The notes beneath the pieces are model-generated. The model was not told the DNA's origin. It made no database searches and was given only the letters and a program-made list of their open reading frames with translations. The translations under genes were made by a program, and so were the position numbers. A stretch of 21,438 bases of DNA from UBA4582 sp964228885 (GTDB lineage Bacteria > Pseudomonadota > Gammaproteobacteria > Pseudomonadales > Azotimanducaceae). Below, one piece after another: positions 16,166 to 21,438 of the stretch (position 1 is the stretch's first letter; the number at the start of each line of letters is the position of its first letter). The stretch is from contig CAXRCG010000214.1 in the NCBI GenBank assembly GCA_964228885.1, positions 1-21,438 of the forward strand. Reading direction: 5' to 3'.

Positions 16166-17383
16166 TTATTCACTCGAGACCTGTTGGGTTTGGGATCGAG
16201 GTAAAAAAAATGAAATCGCCATCGCTATGACCAATAATCCGGAGGCCCACCAGAGGCACCCTGTGATGCCTTGCGACTGGTATATTAAGCCGGAGAGTAT
16301 CGTGCCAAGCAATCGCCCAGCTGCATTGGACATGTAGTAAAAACCAACGTCCATTGAAACTCTATCATGGTCGGAATAGGCGAGGATCAGGTAAGAGTGA
16401 ATGGATGAGTTAATGGCAAAAATTACGCCGAAGAGAAACAGTCCACCAAGAAGTACGGTCTCTTTTTGCCAATCGAGACCAAGACCAATCGCGATGAGTG
16501 CCGGAATGCCTGTAAGGCAAGCGACCCAAAAGAAGGCAGCCAATCCTGTAGGGCTTGATTGTGCGCTGCTATAGCCGAGAAATTGTGGTGAAAGAGATTG
16601 GATCACACCATAGCCTATGATCCAGAAGGCAATTACGCTGCCGACAGCCGTGAATGAGAAGCCCAGCTCAGCGTACATGAAAACGGGTAATGCAACGACG
16701 AACCAGACATCCCGTGATGCAAATAGGAAGAATCGTGCTGCAGCTAGCCAATTAATCGCTGGCGTGCTTGAAAATACCTGACTGAACTTTGGCTTGTTAC
16801 TCAGCTTGCCAACTCCGGCGGGTAAGCTAATCATTGTGGCGGTGAGTACCACTGATAATAAACCGGCAAGACAAAGCAGCGCGCCACGAAACCCCAACCA
16901 TTCCAGTAATCCCGCGCCAACAAAAAATCCCGCGCCCTTGAGCGCGTTTTTTGACCCGGTGAGCGCGGAAACCATTTTGAATAACCGGGAACCATCACCG
17001 CTATTTGCTAACAGTTTGACGCTGGCTTTGGCCGACATCTTGTTCAAGTCTTTTGCGATACCGGACAGTGCCTGCGCCGCCATTACATAGGGTACGGAAA
17101 GCCAAACCTCGGAAATAGTCAGCATAAGAAGTGCAACTATCTGCAAGCCCATGCCTATATGCATTGTTTTGTTGAGCCCGATACGGGCTCCCAGCCAGCC
17201 TCCAACAAGGTTCGTGACAATCCCAAAGAATTCATAAAACAAGAACAACATAGCGACTTCGAGCGGCGAATAACCCAACAGATGAAAGTAGAGTACAACC
17301 AACATTCGAATGGCACCGTCAGTCACGGTAAATGCCCAATAGCCGCTGGTAACTATGGCGTAGTGACGCAGTTCAGTTGTCAT
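16166..17383 (-). CDS. arsJ: Organoarsenical efflux MFS permease ArsJ
   Basis: A major-facilitator permease of 405 residues with about 11-12 membrane helices. It opens with LRHYAIVTSGYWAFTVTDGA and continues with RMLVVLYFHLLGYSPLEVA and SGIAKDLNKMSAKASVKLL, stretches I recognise from ArsJ. ArsJ exports 1-arseno-3-phosphoglycerate, which breaks down outside to arsenate and 3-phosphoglycerate, giving arsenate resistance together with GAPDH. The GAPDH gene lies directly upstream with only 5 nt between stop and start, so the two are one operon. The partnership is established for ars operons; its presence here supports the assignment. No other ars gene (arsR, arsB, arsC, acr3, arsM) is in the window. 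Confidence 0.92.
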   Translation of the reverse strand: MTTELRHYAIVTSGYWAFTVTDGAIRMLVVLYFHLLGYSPLEVAMLFLFYEFFGIVTNLVGGWLGARIGLNKTMHIGMGLQIVALLMLTISEVWLSVPYVMAAQALSGIAKDLNKMSAKASVKLLANSGDGSRLFKMVSALTGSKNALKGAGFFVGAGLLEWLGFRGALLCLAGLLSVVLTATMISLPAGVGKLSNKPKFSQVFSSTPAINWLAAARFFLFASRDVWFVVALPVFMYAELGFSFTAVGSVIAFWIIGYGVIQSLSPQFLGYSSAQSSPTGLAAFFWVACLTGIPALIAIGLGLDWQKETVLLGGLFLFGVIFAINSSIHSYLILAYSDHDRVSMDVGFYYMSNAAGRLLGTILSGLIYQSQGITGCLWWASGLLVIAMAISFFLPRSQTQQVSSE

Positions 17384-17388
17384 GACAG

Positions 17389-18390
17389 TTACAGATCTTT
17401 AGCCAGCATCTCGAGAATATCCGCCATGCGGCATACATAACCCCATTCATTGTCATACCAGGCGAAGACTTTGACCTGAGTTTCATTTACAACCATCGTC
17501 GAAAGCGCATCGATAATGGTTGATCTCGAGTCATTGACGTAGTCGACTGAAACTAGGGGTCTTTCTTCGTAACCCAGAATGCCTGCGAGTTCATTGGAGG
17601 CAGCAGCGTTAAAGTAGCGATTAACCTCCTCAACGGTGACGGGGCGCGCTGCCTCGAAGACAAAGTCGGTTAGCGAGGCGTTGAGCAAAGGCACGCGGAC
17701 GGCATGTCCGTTCAACCTGCCCTCAAGCTCTGGAAATATTTTTGTGATGGCTTTGGCGGAGCCAGTTGTTGTGGGTATGAGGGAATGACCTGCCGCGCGC
17801 GCCCTGCGCAAGTCGGGGTGAGCCGTGTCGACGATGCGCTGGGTATTGGTGAGATCGTGGATAGTGGTCATCGAGCCGTGTTTGATACCAATTTGTTCGT
17901 GCATCACTTTAATAATTGGTGCGAGACAATTGGTGGTGCATGAAGCGGCGGTAACCAGATTGTTTTTTGTTGAATCGTAGTCTTGGTGGTTGATGCCGTA
18001 GACGATATTTAATGCGCCTTCGGTGGGTGCCGCCACGAGCACTTTTTTCACGCCCTGATCAAAATACTGTTGAAGTTGGTCGGGTTGTTTGTGATGTTTA
18101 CCCGTTGCCTCTATCACGATGTCGCAGTTTTTCCAATCGGTATGTGCGATGACACTATCGCTGCTGTGACTAATCACCGTATCCGCAATTTGCATTTTGC
18201 TGGTATTGCCTTCACAGGCAATCGGCCAGGTACCGTGAATCGAATCAAACTTCAGAAGATGCGCTGATGTTGTTCCATTGCAGGCATGATCGTTTACATG
18301 GCTAAATTTTATATGCTTGCTGTCCCAGGCTGCGCGCGTGACTAACCTGCCCATCCGGCCGAACCCATTGATACCAACTGAAACACTCAT
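17389..18390 (-). CDS. gap: ArsJ-associated glyceraldehyde-3-phosphate dehydrogenase
   Basis: A type I GAPDH, 333 residues, full length. The NAD-binding motif GINGFGRMGR is at 6-15, catalytic Cys151 is in SCTTNC (150-155), the partner His178 is in TTIHDLTNTQR, and WYDNEWGY lies near 311-318. Beside arsJ it is expected to use arsenate instead of phosphate, making the unstable 1-arseno-3-phosphoglycerate that ArsJ exports. Its sequence departs from housekeeping GAPDH at APTEGALNIVYGIN (usual form APSKDAPMFVMGVN) and at HDLTN (usual HAYTN or HSYTN), as in the ars-operon subgroup. The start is ATG 18390 with AGGA 7 nt upstream. A 90-nt gap separates it from the next gene upstream and holds a small inverted repeat. 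Without genome context I cannot exclude that it also serves glycolysis, but the pairing argues for detoxification. Confidence 0.93.
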   Translation of the reverse strand: MSVSVGINGFGRMGRLVTRAAWDSKHIKFSHVNDHACNGTTSAHLLKFDSIHGTWPIACEGNTSKMQIADTVISHSSDSVIAHTDWKNCDIVIEATGKHHKQPDQLQQYFDQGVKKVLVAAPTEGALNIVYGINHQDYDSTKNNLVTAASCTTNCLAPIIKVMHEQIGIKHGSMTTIHDLTNTQRIVDTAHPDLRRARAAGHSLIPTTTGSAKAITKIFPELEGRLNGHAVRVPLLNASLTDFVFEAARPVTVEEVNRYFNAAASNELAGILGYEERPLVSVDYVNDSRSTIIDALSTMVVNETQVKVFAWYDNEWGYVCRMADILEMLAKDL

Positions 18391-18404
18391 TGAGGCGTCC
18401 TGTC

Positions 18405-18419
18405 TTCAAATTGATTGAA
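18405..18419. promoter_or_regulatory. Inverted repeat upstream of GAPDH-arsJ, possible operator
   Basis: TTCAA-ATTGA-TTGAA is a 15-bp site with perfect 5-bp arms, starting 15 nt upstream of the GAPDH ATG. It could be a regulator site, for example for an ArsR-type repressor encoded elsewhere, but the arms are short and AT-rich and no clear promoter boxes flank it. Confidence 0.3.
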
Positions 18420-18479
18420 AAATTCGACCGCTAGTTTGACAGGCGGGCCTTGCGATATCCATTGCTACAGGTTTGATAC

Positions 18480-18965
18480 TTATTCTGGATACAGATACTC
18501 GATTTTATCGTTCACGAATGTATATCTGGGATGTTTATACCAGCCATAAAGCAGCGATTTTCGTGGTTCTTTGTGAATTTTGGTGCGAAAAACTTTCAGT
18601 TCGCCGTCCGTTTCCCGGAGCCAAAAATCAACATCATAGATTTTTTTTGGGTCTCCGACGGCGTGGAAGTCGGTACAAGCAAAGTAAACTTCACCATCAA
18701 TCTCGCGGACTGGGTCATGTACCTTTATGAATTTCAGGGTGAGGTCTTCGTTGGTTACATCGTCCCGTATATGAAAAATGTCGGCATCGTCGACAACATC
18801 AGCCACGTGTTTATTCATGGCGGCCTTGATGTCTTCCACGTAATACTGCGTAGGTGTACTATTCGGCTCGATTGAGTCGGCAGCAACAGTTGAAATCAAT
18901 GTGCTGATCATGAGTAGGGTAAACCCCAGTTGCCGGCAGCTGAGGTTACAGGGTCTAGCGATCAC
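18480..18965 (-). CDS. Small secreted protein of unknown function
   Basis: I do not recognise this family. It is 161 residues from a GTG start, with a signal peptide: positive start MIARPCNLSCRQ, a hydrophobic core LGFTLLMISTLISTVA and a likely cleavage after TVAA near residue 29. The mature part of about 130 residues is acidic at first (YYVEDIKAAMNKHVADVVDD) and then looks beta-rich: LTLKFIKVHDP, EIDGEVYFACTDFHAVG, YDVDFWLRETDGELKVFRTK and a terminal WYKHPRYTFVNDKIEYLYPE. Only one Cys remains after cleavage, so no internal disulfide. The C-terminal pattern (a YDVDFWL strand, then a DGEL turn, then a YTFVND strand) suggests a small beta-sheet domain. It starts 24 nt after the EHAG-repeat gene, so both are likely on one mRNA with the desaturase. 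An ATG at codon 19 is possible but would damage the signal peptide. Confidence 0.75.
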   Translation of the reverse strand: MIARPCNLSCRQLGFTLLMISTLISTVAADSIEPNSTPTQYYVEDIKAAMNKHVADVVDDADIFHIRDDVTNEDLTLKFIKVHDPVREIDGEVYFACTDFHAVGDPKKIYDVDFWLRETDGELKVFRTKIHKEPRKSLLYGWYKHPRYTFVNDKIEYLYPE

Positions 18966-18989
18966 AGGGATAGTGCCTGAGAGCGACTA

Positions 18990-19316
18990 CTATTGGTTCT
19001 TCGCCGCTTTACCTGCATGTTCTTTCGACTTTGCCTTGCCACCCGCATGTTCTTTCGACTTTGCCTTGTTACCAGCGTGTTCTTTCGACTTAGCCTTGCC
19101 ACCCGCATGTTCTTTCGACTTTGCCTTGTTACCAGCGTGTTCTTTCGACTTTGCCTTGCCACCAGCGTGTTCTTTCGACTTTGCCTTGTCACCCGCATGT
19201 TCTCTCGACATTGCTTTATCGCCAGCATGTTCTTTGGGTTTGGCAGCATCCCCTGCGTGCTCCGCTGCGACTGTCATCCAAGGTATAAAGATTAGTATTA
19301 GGGCTAATTTCTTCAT
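18990..19316 (-). CDS. Secreted EHAG decapeptide-repeat protein
   Basis: A 108-residue protein with a clean signal peptide (MKKLALILIFIPWMTVAA, 18 residues). The mature part consists exactly of nine 10-residue units and nothing else. The units are EHAGDAAKPK, EHAGDKAMSR, EHAGDKAKSK, then EHAGGKAKSK and EHAGNKAKSK alternating (G,N,G,N,G), and EHAGKAAKNQ. Each unit has one Glu, one His and up to three Lys; there is no Cys and no aromatic residue. The chain is therefore basic, low in complexity and probably disordered or loosely helical in the periplasm. Regular spacing of His and Glu suggests binding of metal ions or an anionic polymer, but that is inference; I know no named family for it. GGAGGA ends 4 nt before the ATG, which overlaps the desaturase stop (ATGA). 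This frame, not the other open ones here, has the ribosome site and signal peptide. Confidence 0.85.
   Translation of the reverse strand: MKKLALILIFIPWMTVAAEHAGDAAKPKEHAGDKAMSREHAGDKAKSKEHAGGKAKSKEHAGNKAKSKEHAGGKAKSKEHAGNKAKSKEHAGGKAKSKEHAGKAAKNQ
18991..19260. repeat. 30-bp tandem repeat (9 units) with a 60-bp higher-order period
   Basis: Nine in-phase 30-bp units, most reading tctttcgactttgcc followed by a variable 15 bp. Two units together form a longer period: 19021-19080 and 19081-19140 differ at one base only (19092), a synonymous change in the EHAG gene. The outer units have diverged more. This points to recent expansion by unequal exchange or slippage under a constraint to keep the reading frame. 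Confidence 0.95.
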
Positions 19317-20134
19317 GATTCCTCCGGTTTCGGTAGATCTAAGTTACGCCTTTTAATGGGTTCTAGCAACAATTCCAAGGCGGACAACACGACATCGCGT
19401 CCCTCCGGCAGTCCAATTTCTTTACGCATTAACTTAGTTGCGCTTAGGTGTGCCGCTTTAGTGCCGAACAAACCATCCCAAAAGCTAAATATGGTGGAGT
19501 AATTCCGGTCACCATACGCCCTTTCGACGAGATGATGCAGCGCGTGGAAGCGTGGTGTGACAATGACTTTTGAAAGATGTCGCTCAATGCTTTCTGGCAT
19601 ATCGATATTGCTATGGTGAAATTGGGCGCAAATACTCACGCTGATTTCAAACAAAAACCATGCGAACGCAGAAGGCCCCCAGATCACCACCCAGATTGCT
19701 TTTACTAGCGATGAAATGAGAAGTTCACCGGGATGAAAGCGGAGCGCAGTGAACACGTCGAGATCATTATCTGAATGGTGGGCTTTATGAAATCGCCAAA
19801 GAATCGGTATCCGGTGGTTTGCCCGATGCCAAAAGTAATCAAACGCGTCGAGGACAATAACCGAGAGAATGAACTCCTGCCAGCCAACTAAACCAAGCCA
19901 TCGCGCCACTCCCCAGCCCATTTGTTCAACATAAACGATCCACATGAGCAGAGGAACGTAGACAAGCAGTCTGACGCAAACCGTATTCATGATGGCGATG
20001 CCTGCATGTAGCGTGGCTCTGCGATAGCGTGGCAATGTGCTCGCCCTAGCTGAGAACAACTGTTCAACTGTCAGAAAAATGAAAAACCCTGAAAGAAAAA
20101 CGATTAGGCGTCCGGTGTCCAGATCAATATTCAT
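19313..20134 (-). CDS. Fatty acid hydroxylase / sterol desaturase family membrane enzyme
   Basis: An integral-membrane di-iron oxygenase of 273 residues in the fatty acid hydroxylase (sterol desaturase) superfamily, which hydroxylates or desaturates lipids using O2. The histidine clusters that bind the two irons are present: H103-x3-H107 (FWHRANH), H116-x2-HH119-120 (FHKAHHSD), H134 (RFHPGEL), HH173-174 (QFHHSNID) and H197-x2-HH200-201 (FHALHHLVE). About four to five membrane segments surround them, the first at about 10-25. Bacterial members act on sterols, hopanoids, carotenoids or ether lipids; the substrate here cannot be told. It is the first gene of a probable three-gene unit, its stop overlapping the start of the EHAG-repeat gene. 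The ribosome site is weak. A 106-nt gap separates it from the luciferase-like gene upstream on the same strand. Confidence 0.93.
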   Translation of the reverse strand: MNIDLDTGRLIVFLSGFFIFLTVEQLFSARASTLPRYRRATLHAGIAIMNTVCVRLLVYVPLLMWIVYVEQMGWGVARWLGLVGWQEFILSVIVLDAFDYFWHRANHRIPILWRFHKAHHSDNDLDVFTALRFHPGELLISSLVKAIWVVIWGPSAFAWFLFEISVSICAQFHHSNIDMPESIERHLSKVIVTPRFHALHHLVERAYGDRNYSTIFSFWDGLFGTKAAHLSATKLMRKEIGLPEGRDVVLSALELLLEPIKRRNLDLPKPEES

Positions 20135-20240
20135 CGTCGCTTGGGCTTTGGTTGGCTAAGATGAATCATAACTGGCTGGATTGATTTCGTGAAACAAACT
20201 TTGCACCAGCATCCATAATTTGAACTGATTTGGGCATCTT

Positions 20241-21245
20241 TTAGGCCAGTTCAGCCTTGAGTCTTGGTACAACTTGAGTAAAAAGCCGTTCGAGACTGTC
20301 GCCCATCTGGTCTGCCCTGAGTCCCGGCGGCACGGCCATGGTAACAATATCCGTTATGCCAAACTCATGAATAAATGCCTTGAGTTCATCGACACAATGA
20401 TTCACATCACCGACAATCCAAGTCTGAGGTACAGGTTCTCCACTTTCCCCAAATCCTTCACCGCTTTCTTTGAAAAAGCGGTTATACAATTCCATTCGGT
20501 ATTTTTCTGCAGCTCGCACAACTGGCCAATCTGCAGATTTATCATCCGTAACAAGAATGCTTCGAATAATACCTACACGCTTGTCCGCGGTCCTACGCCC
20601 ACTTTTGTTTAACGAGTCAACCCATGGATCGAATGATCTTTTGCGTAACCCCTGTGGCAAGAAGTTTGTATCGTAGTGTGCTGCCCGGCGCGCACCTGCT
20701 TCAGACATGGCCGCAATCCAGAGCGGGGGACCGCCGGGTTGAACGTAACCCGGTGTTATTTTGATATCTTCAAAATGGTATCGTTTGCCTGTATAACTAA
20801 ATTTTTCACCAGTGAAACAGCGTTGTAGAACTTCAATGCCCTCGTTCATCAGTGACACACGTCTCGAGGCCGGAAATCCAAAACCCCGAAACTCGTGGGG
20901 TGCATATCCCATCCCTAAGCCCAGCTCGACCCGACCATTGCTAATGTTGTCGAGCACGGCAAGATCCTCTGCAAGTCTAACAGGGTGGTTGAAGGGCATC
21001 AGGCAAATATCGGTGCCAAAGCACACATGGTTTGTTACCGCTGCCATTGCACCGGCGACCGGGACCCAACTTGGCAGATACCCGTCTTCAACAAAGTGAT
21101 GCTCGGTAAACCATACTAGGTCAGCACCGATTTGATCTAGCCACTTGACCTGTTCCATGATCTCGGCATAGAGAGATGCGTCGCTGACGCCTGAGTCTGG
21201 CGGATTGCGGAAGTCGTAACTTACGCCGATTCGAAGATTTGGCAT
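20241..21245 (-). CDS. LLM-class flavin/F420-dependent oxidoreductase
   Basis: A luciferase-like monooxygenase family protein (TIM barrel) of 334 residues that uses reduced FMN or F420 to oxidise a substrate. Seen: the N-terminal strand LRIGVSYDFRNPPDSG, GADLVWFTEHHFVEDGYLPS near 40-59, the flavin-binding stretch VTNHVCFGTDICLMPFNHPV, RLAEDLAVLDNISNGRVELG with GLGMGYAPHEFRGFG following, and GGPPLWIAAMSEAGARRAAHY in the second half. The start is ATG 21245; AGGAG lies 4 nt upstream, inside the alternative GTG start at 21257, which I reject. Bacterial relatives act on alkanes, alkanesulfonates, nitrilotriacetate or unknown hydrophobic compounds, so no substrate is assigned. It may share an mRNA with the desaturase downstream. 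Confidence 0.92.
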   Translation of the reverse strand: MPNLRIGVSYDFRNPPDSGVSDASLYAEIMEQVKWLDQIGADLVWFTEHHFVEDGYLPSWVPVAGAMAAVTNHVCFGTDICLMPFNHPVRLAEDLAVLDNISNGRVELGLGMGYAPHEFRGFGFPASRRVSLMNEGIEVLQRCFTGEKFSYTGKRYHFEDIKITPGYVQPGGPPLWIAAMSEAGARRAAHYDTNFLPQGLRKRSFDPWVDSLNKSGRRTADKRVGIIRSILVTDDKSADWPVVRAAEKYRMELYNRFFKESGEGFGESGEPVPQTWIVGDVNHCVDELKAFIHEFGITDIVTMAVPPGLRADQMGDSLERLFTQVVPRLKAELA

Positions 21246-21391
21246 ATTGCTCCTCACTTTTCTCGTCTGATCTTACATCGCATTTGAGATGTATTTCTAT
21301 CTTGTTGAACAATCAAAATCATATAGTTGGTATGAGTATTGCTAAATGAATGGTAGCTGACACTTAAACCAAGTTAACAACAGGAAAGAAC
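21246..21391. other. Divergent intergenic region
   Basis: This 146-bp AT-rich region separates the minus-strand luciferase-like gene from the plus-strand gene at the right edge and must hold both promoters. It contains a small perfect palindrome TTGTT-G-AACAA (21302-21312). I found no -35/-10 pair good enough to call on either strand. Confidence 0.4.
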
Positions 21392-21438
21392 ATGATAAGC
21401 CTCGCTCGTACAATCGTCGCATCAGCTTTATTACTAGT
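21392..21438 (+). CDS. Start of a probable secreted protein, cut by window edge
   Basis: ATG 21392 is preceded by AGGAAAG with a few nt spacing and opens MISLARTIVASALLL, which looks like the start of a signal peptide or membrane anchor (charged Arg, then a hydrophobic run). Only 15 complete codons are visible, so the product cannot be named. Confidence 0.5.
   Translation, partial: MISLARTIVASALLL

Noticed and set aside
18962..19249. Minus-strand frame of 95 residues rich in RQSRKN, shifted against the EHAG gene
   Set aside because: Same repeat artefact; it starts inside the repeat with no ribosome site and is very Arg-rich.
18991..19260. CRISPR array, because of 30-bp repeats
   Set aside because: Units are contiguous without spacers, vary in the second half, and encode a regular peptide; no cas genes nearby.
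18901..19356. Plus-strand open frame of 151 residues made of PACSFDFAL repeats
   Set aside because: It is the complement of the EHAG repeat. A 30-bp period keeps several frames open on both strands at once. It has no ribosome site or sensible N-terminus, unlike the minus-strand gene with GGAGGA and a signal peptide.

Overview
The window looks like chromosomal DNA of a free-living, probably marine, gammaproteobacterium. It has moderate GC, Gram-negative envelope machinery (an RND pump with its adaptor, a PEP-CTERM protein) and lipid or xenobiotic metabolism genes of the kind seen in Halieaceae/Spongiibacteraceae-type bacteria. This placement is inferred from gene content; no rRNA or other phylogenetic marker is present. 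No tRNA, rRNA, CRISPR array, insertion sequence or phage gene was recognised.

Layout. Positions 1-2073 (minus): a type-B carboxylesterase, probably a lipoprotein, translationally coupled to an acyl-CoA-dehydrogenase-like flavoprotein cut by the window edge. 2204-3730 (plus): a BCCT-family transporter starting at TTG. 3754-7116 (minus): a single-chain acyl-CoA carboxylase carrying biotin carboxylase, biotin carrier and carboxyltransferase on one polypeptide. 7117-7704 has no intact gene, but holds a long imperfect inverted repeat and a frameshifted, truncated VOC/glyoxalase-like gene remnant. 7705-14274 (minus): a compact operon tetR - adaptor - RND permease - MATE transporter in which every junction overlaps by 4 nt. 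It is preceded by a readable promoter whose start region is covered by a 20-bp palindromic operator, with a third half-site between -35 and -10. 14535-15125 (plus): a secreted PEP-CTERM protein behind a good sigma-54-type promoter. 15187-15984 (minus): an SDR dehydrogenase. 16166-18390 (minus): GAPDH followed by the ArsJ permease, the known two-gene arsenate detoxification pair. 18480-20134 (minus): a fatty acid hydroxylase/sterol-desaturase-family membrane enzyme, a secreted protein made of nine exact 10-residue EHAG repeats, and a small secreted protein of unknown function. 20241-21245 (minus): a luciferase-like flavin/F420 monooxygenase. 21392 onward (plus): the start of a secreted protein leaving the window.

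How the genes work together. The TetR unit reads as a self-regulated multidrug efflux cassette, unusual in joining a proton-driven RND pump to a MATE exporter and in having no outer-membrane channel gene. GAPDH makes 1-arseno-3-phosphoglycerate from arsenate and ArsJ exports it. No ArsR-type regulator is visible, though a small inverted repeat lies just upstream of GAPDH. The desaturase / EHAG-repeat / small secreted protein trio directly upstream is the least understood part and the best candidate for something undescribed. The esterase, acyl-CoA-dehydrogenase-like protein, acyl-CoA carboxylase, SDR and luciferase-like enzyme fit a lifestyle of degrading lipids or hydrophobic compounds, but they do not form one identifiable pathway here.
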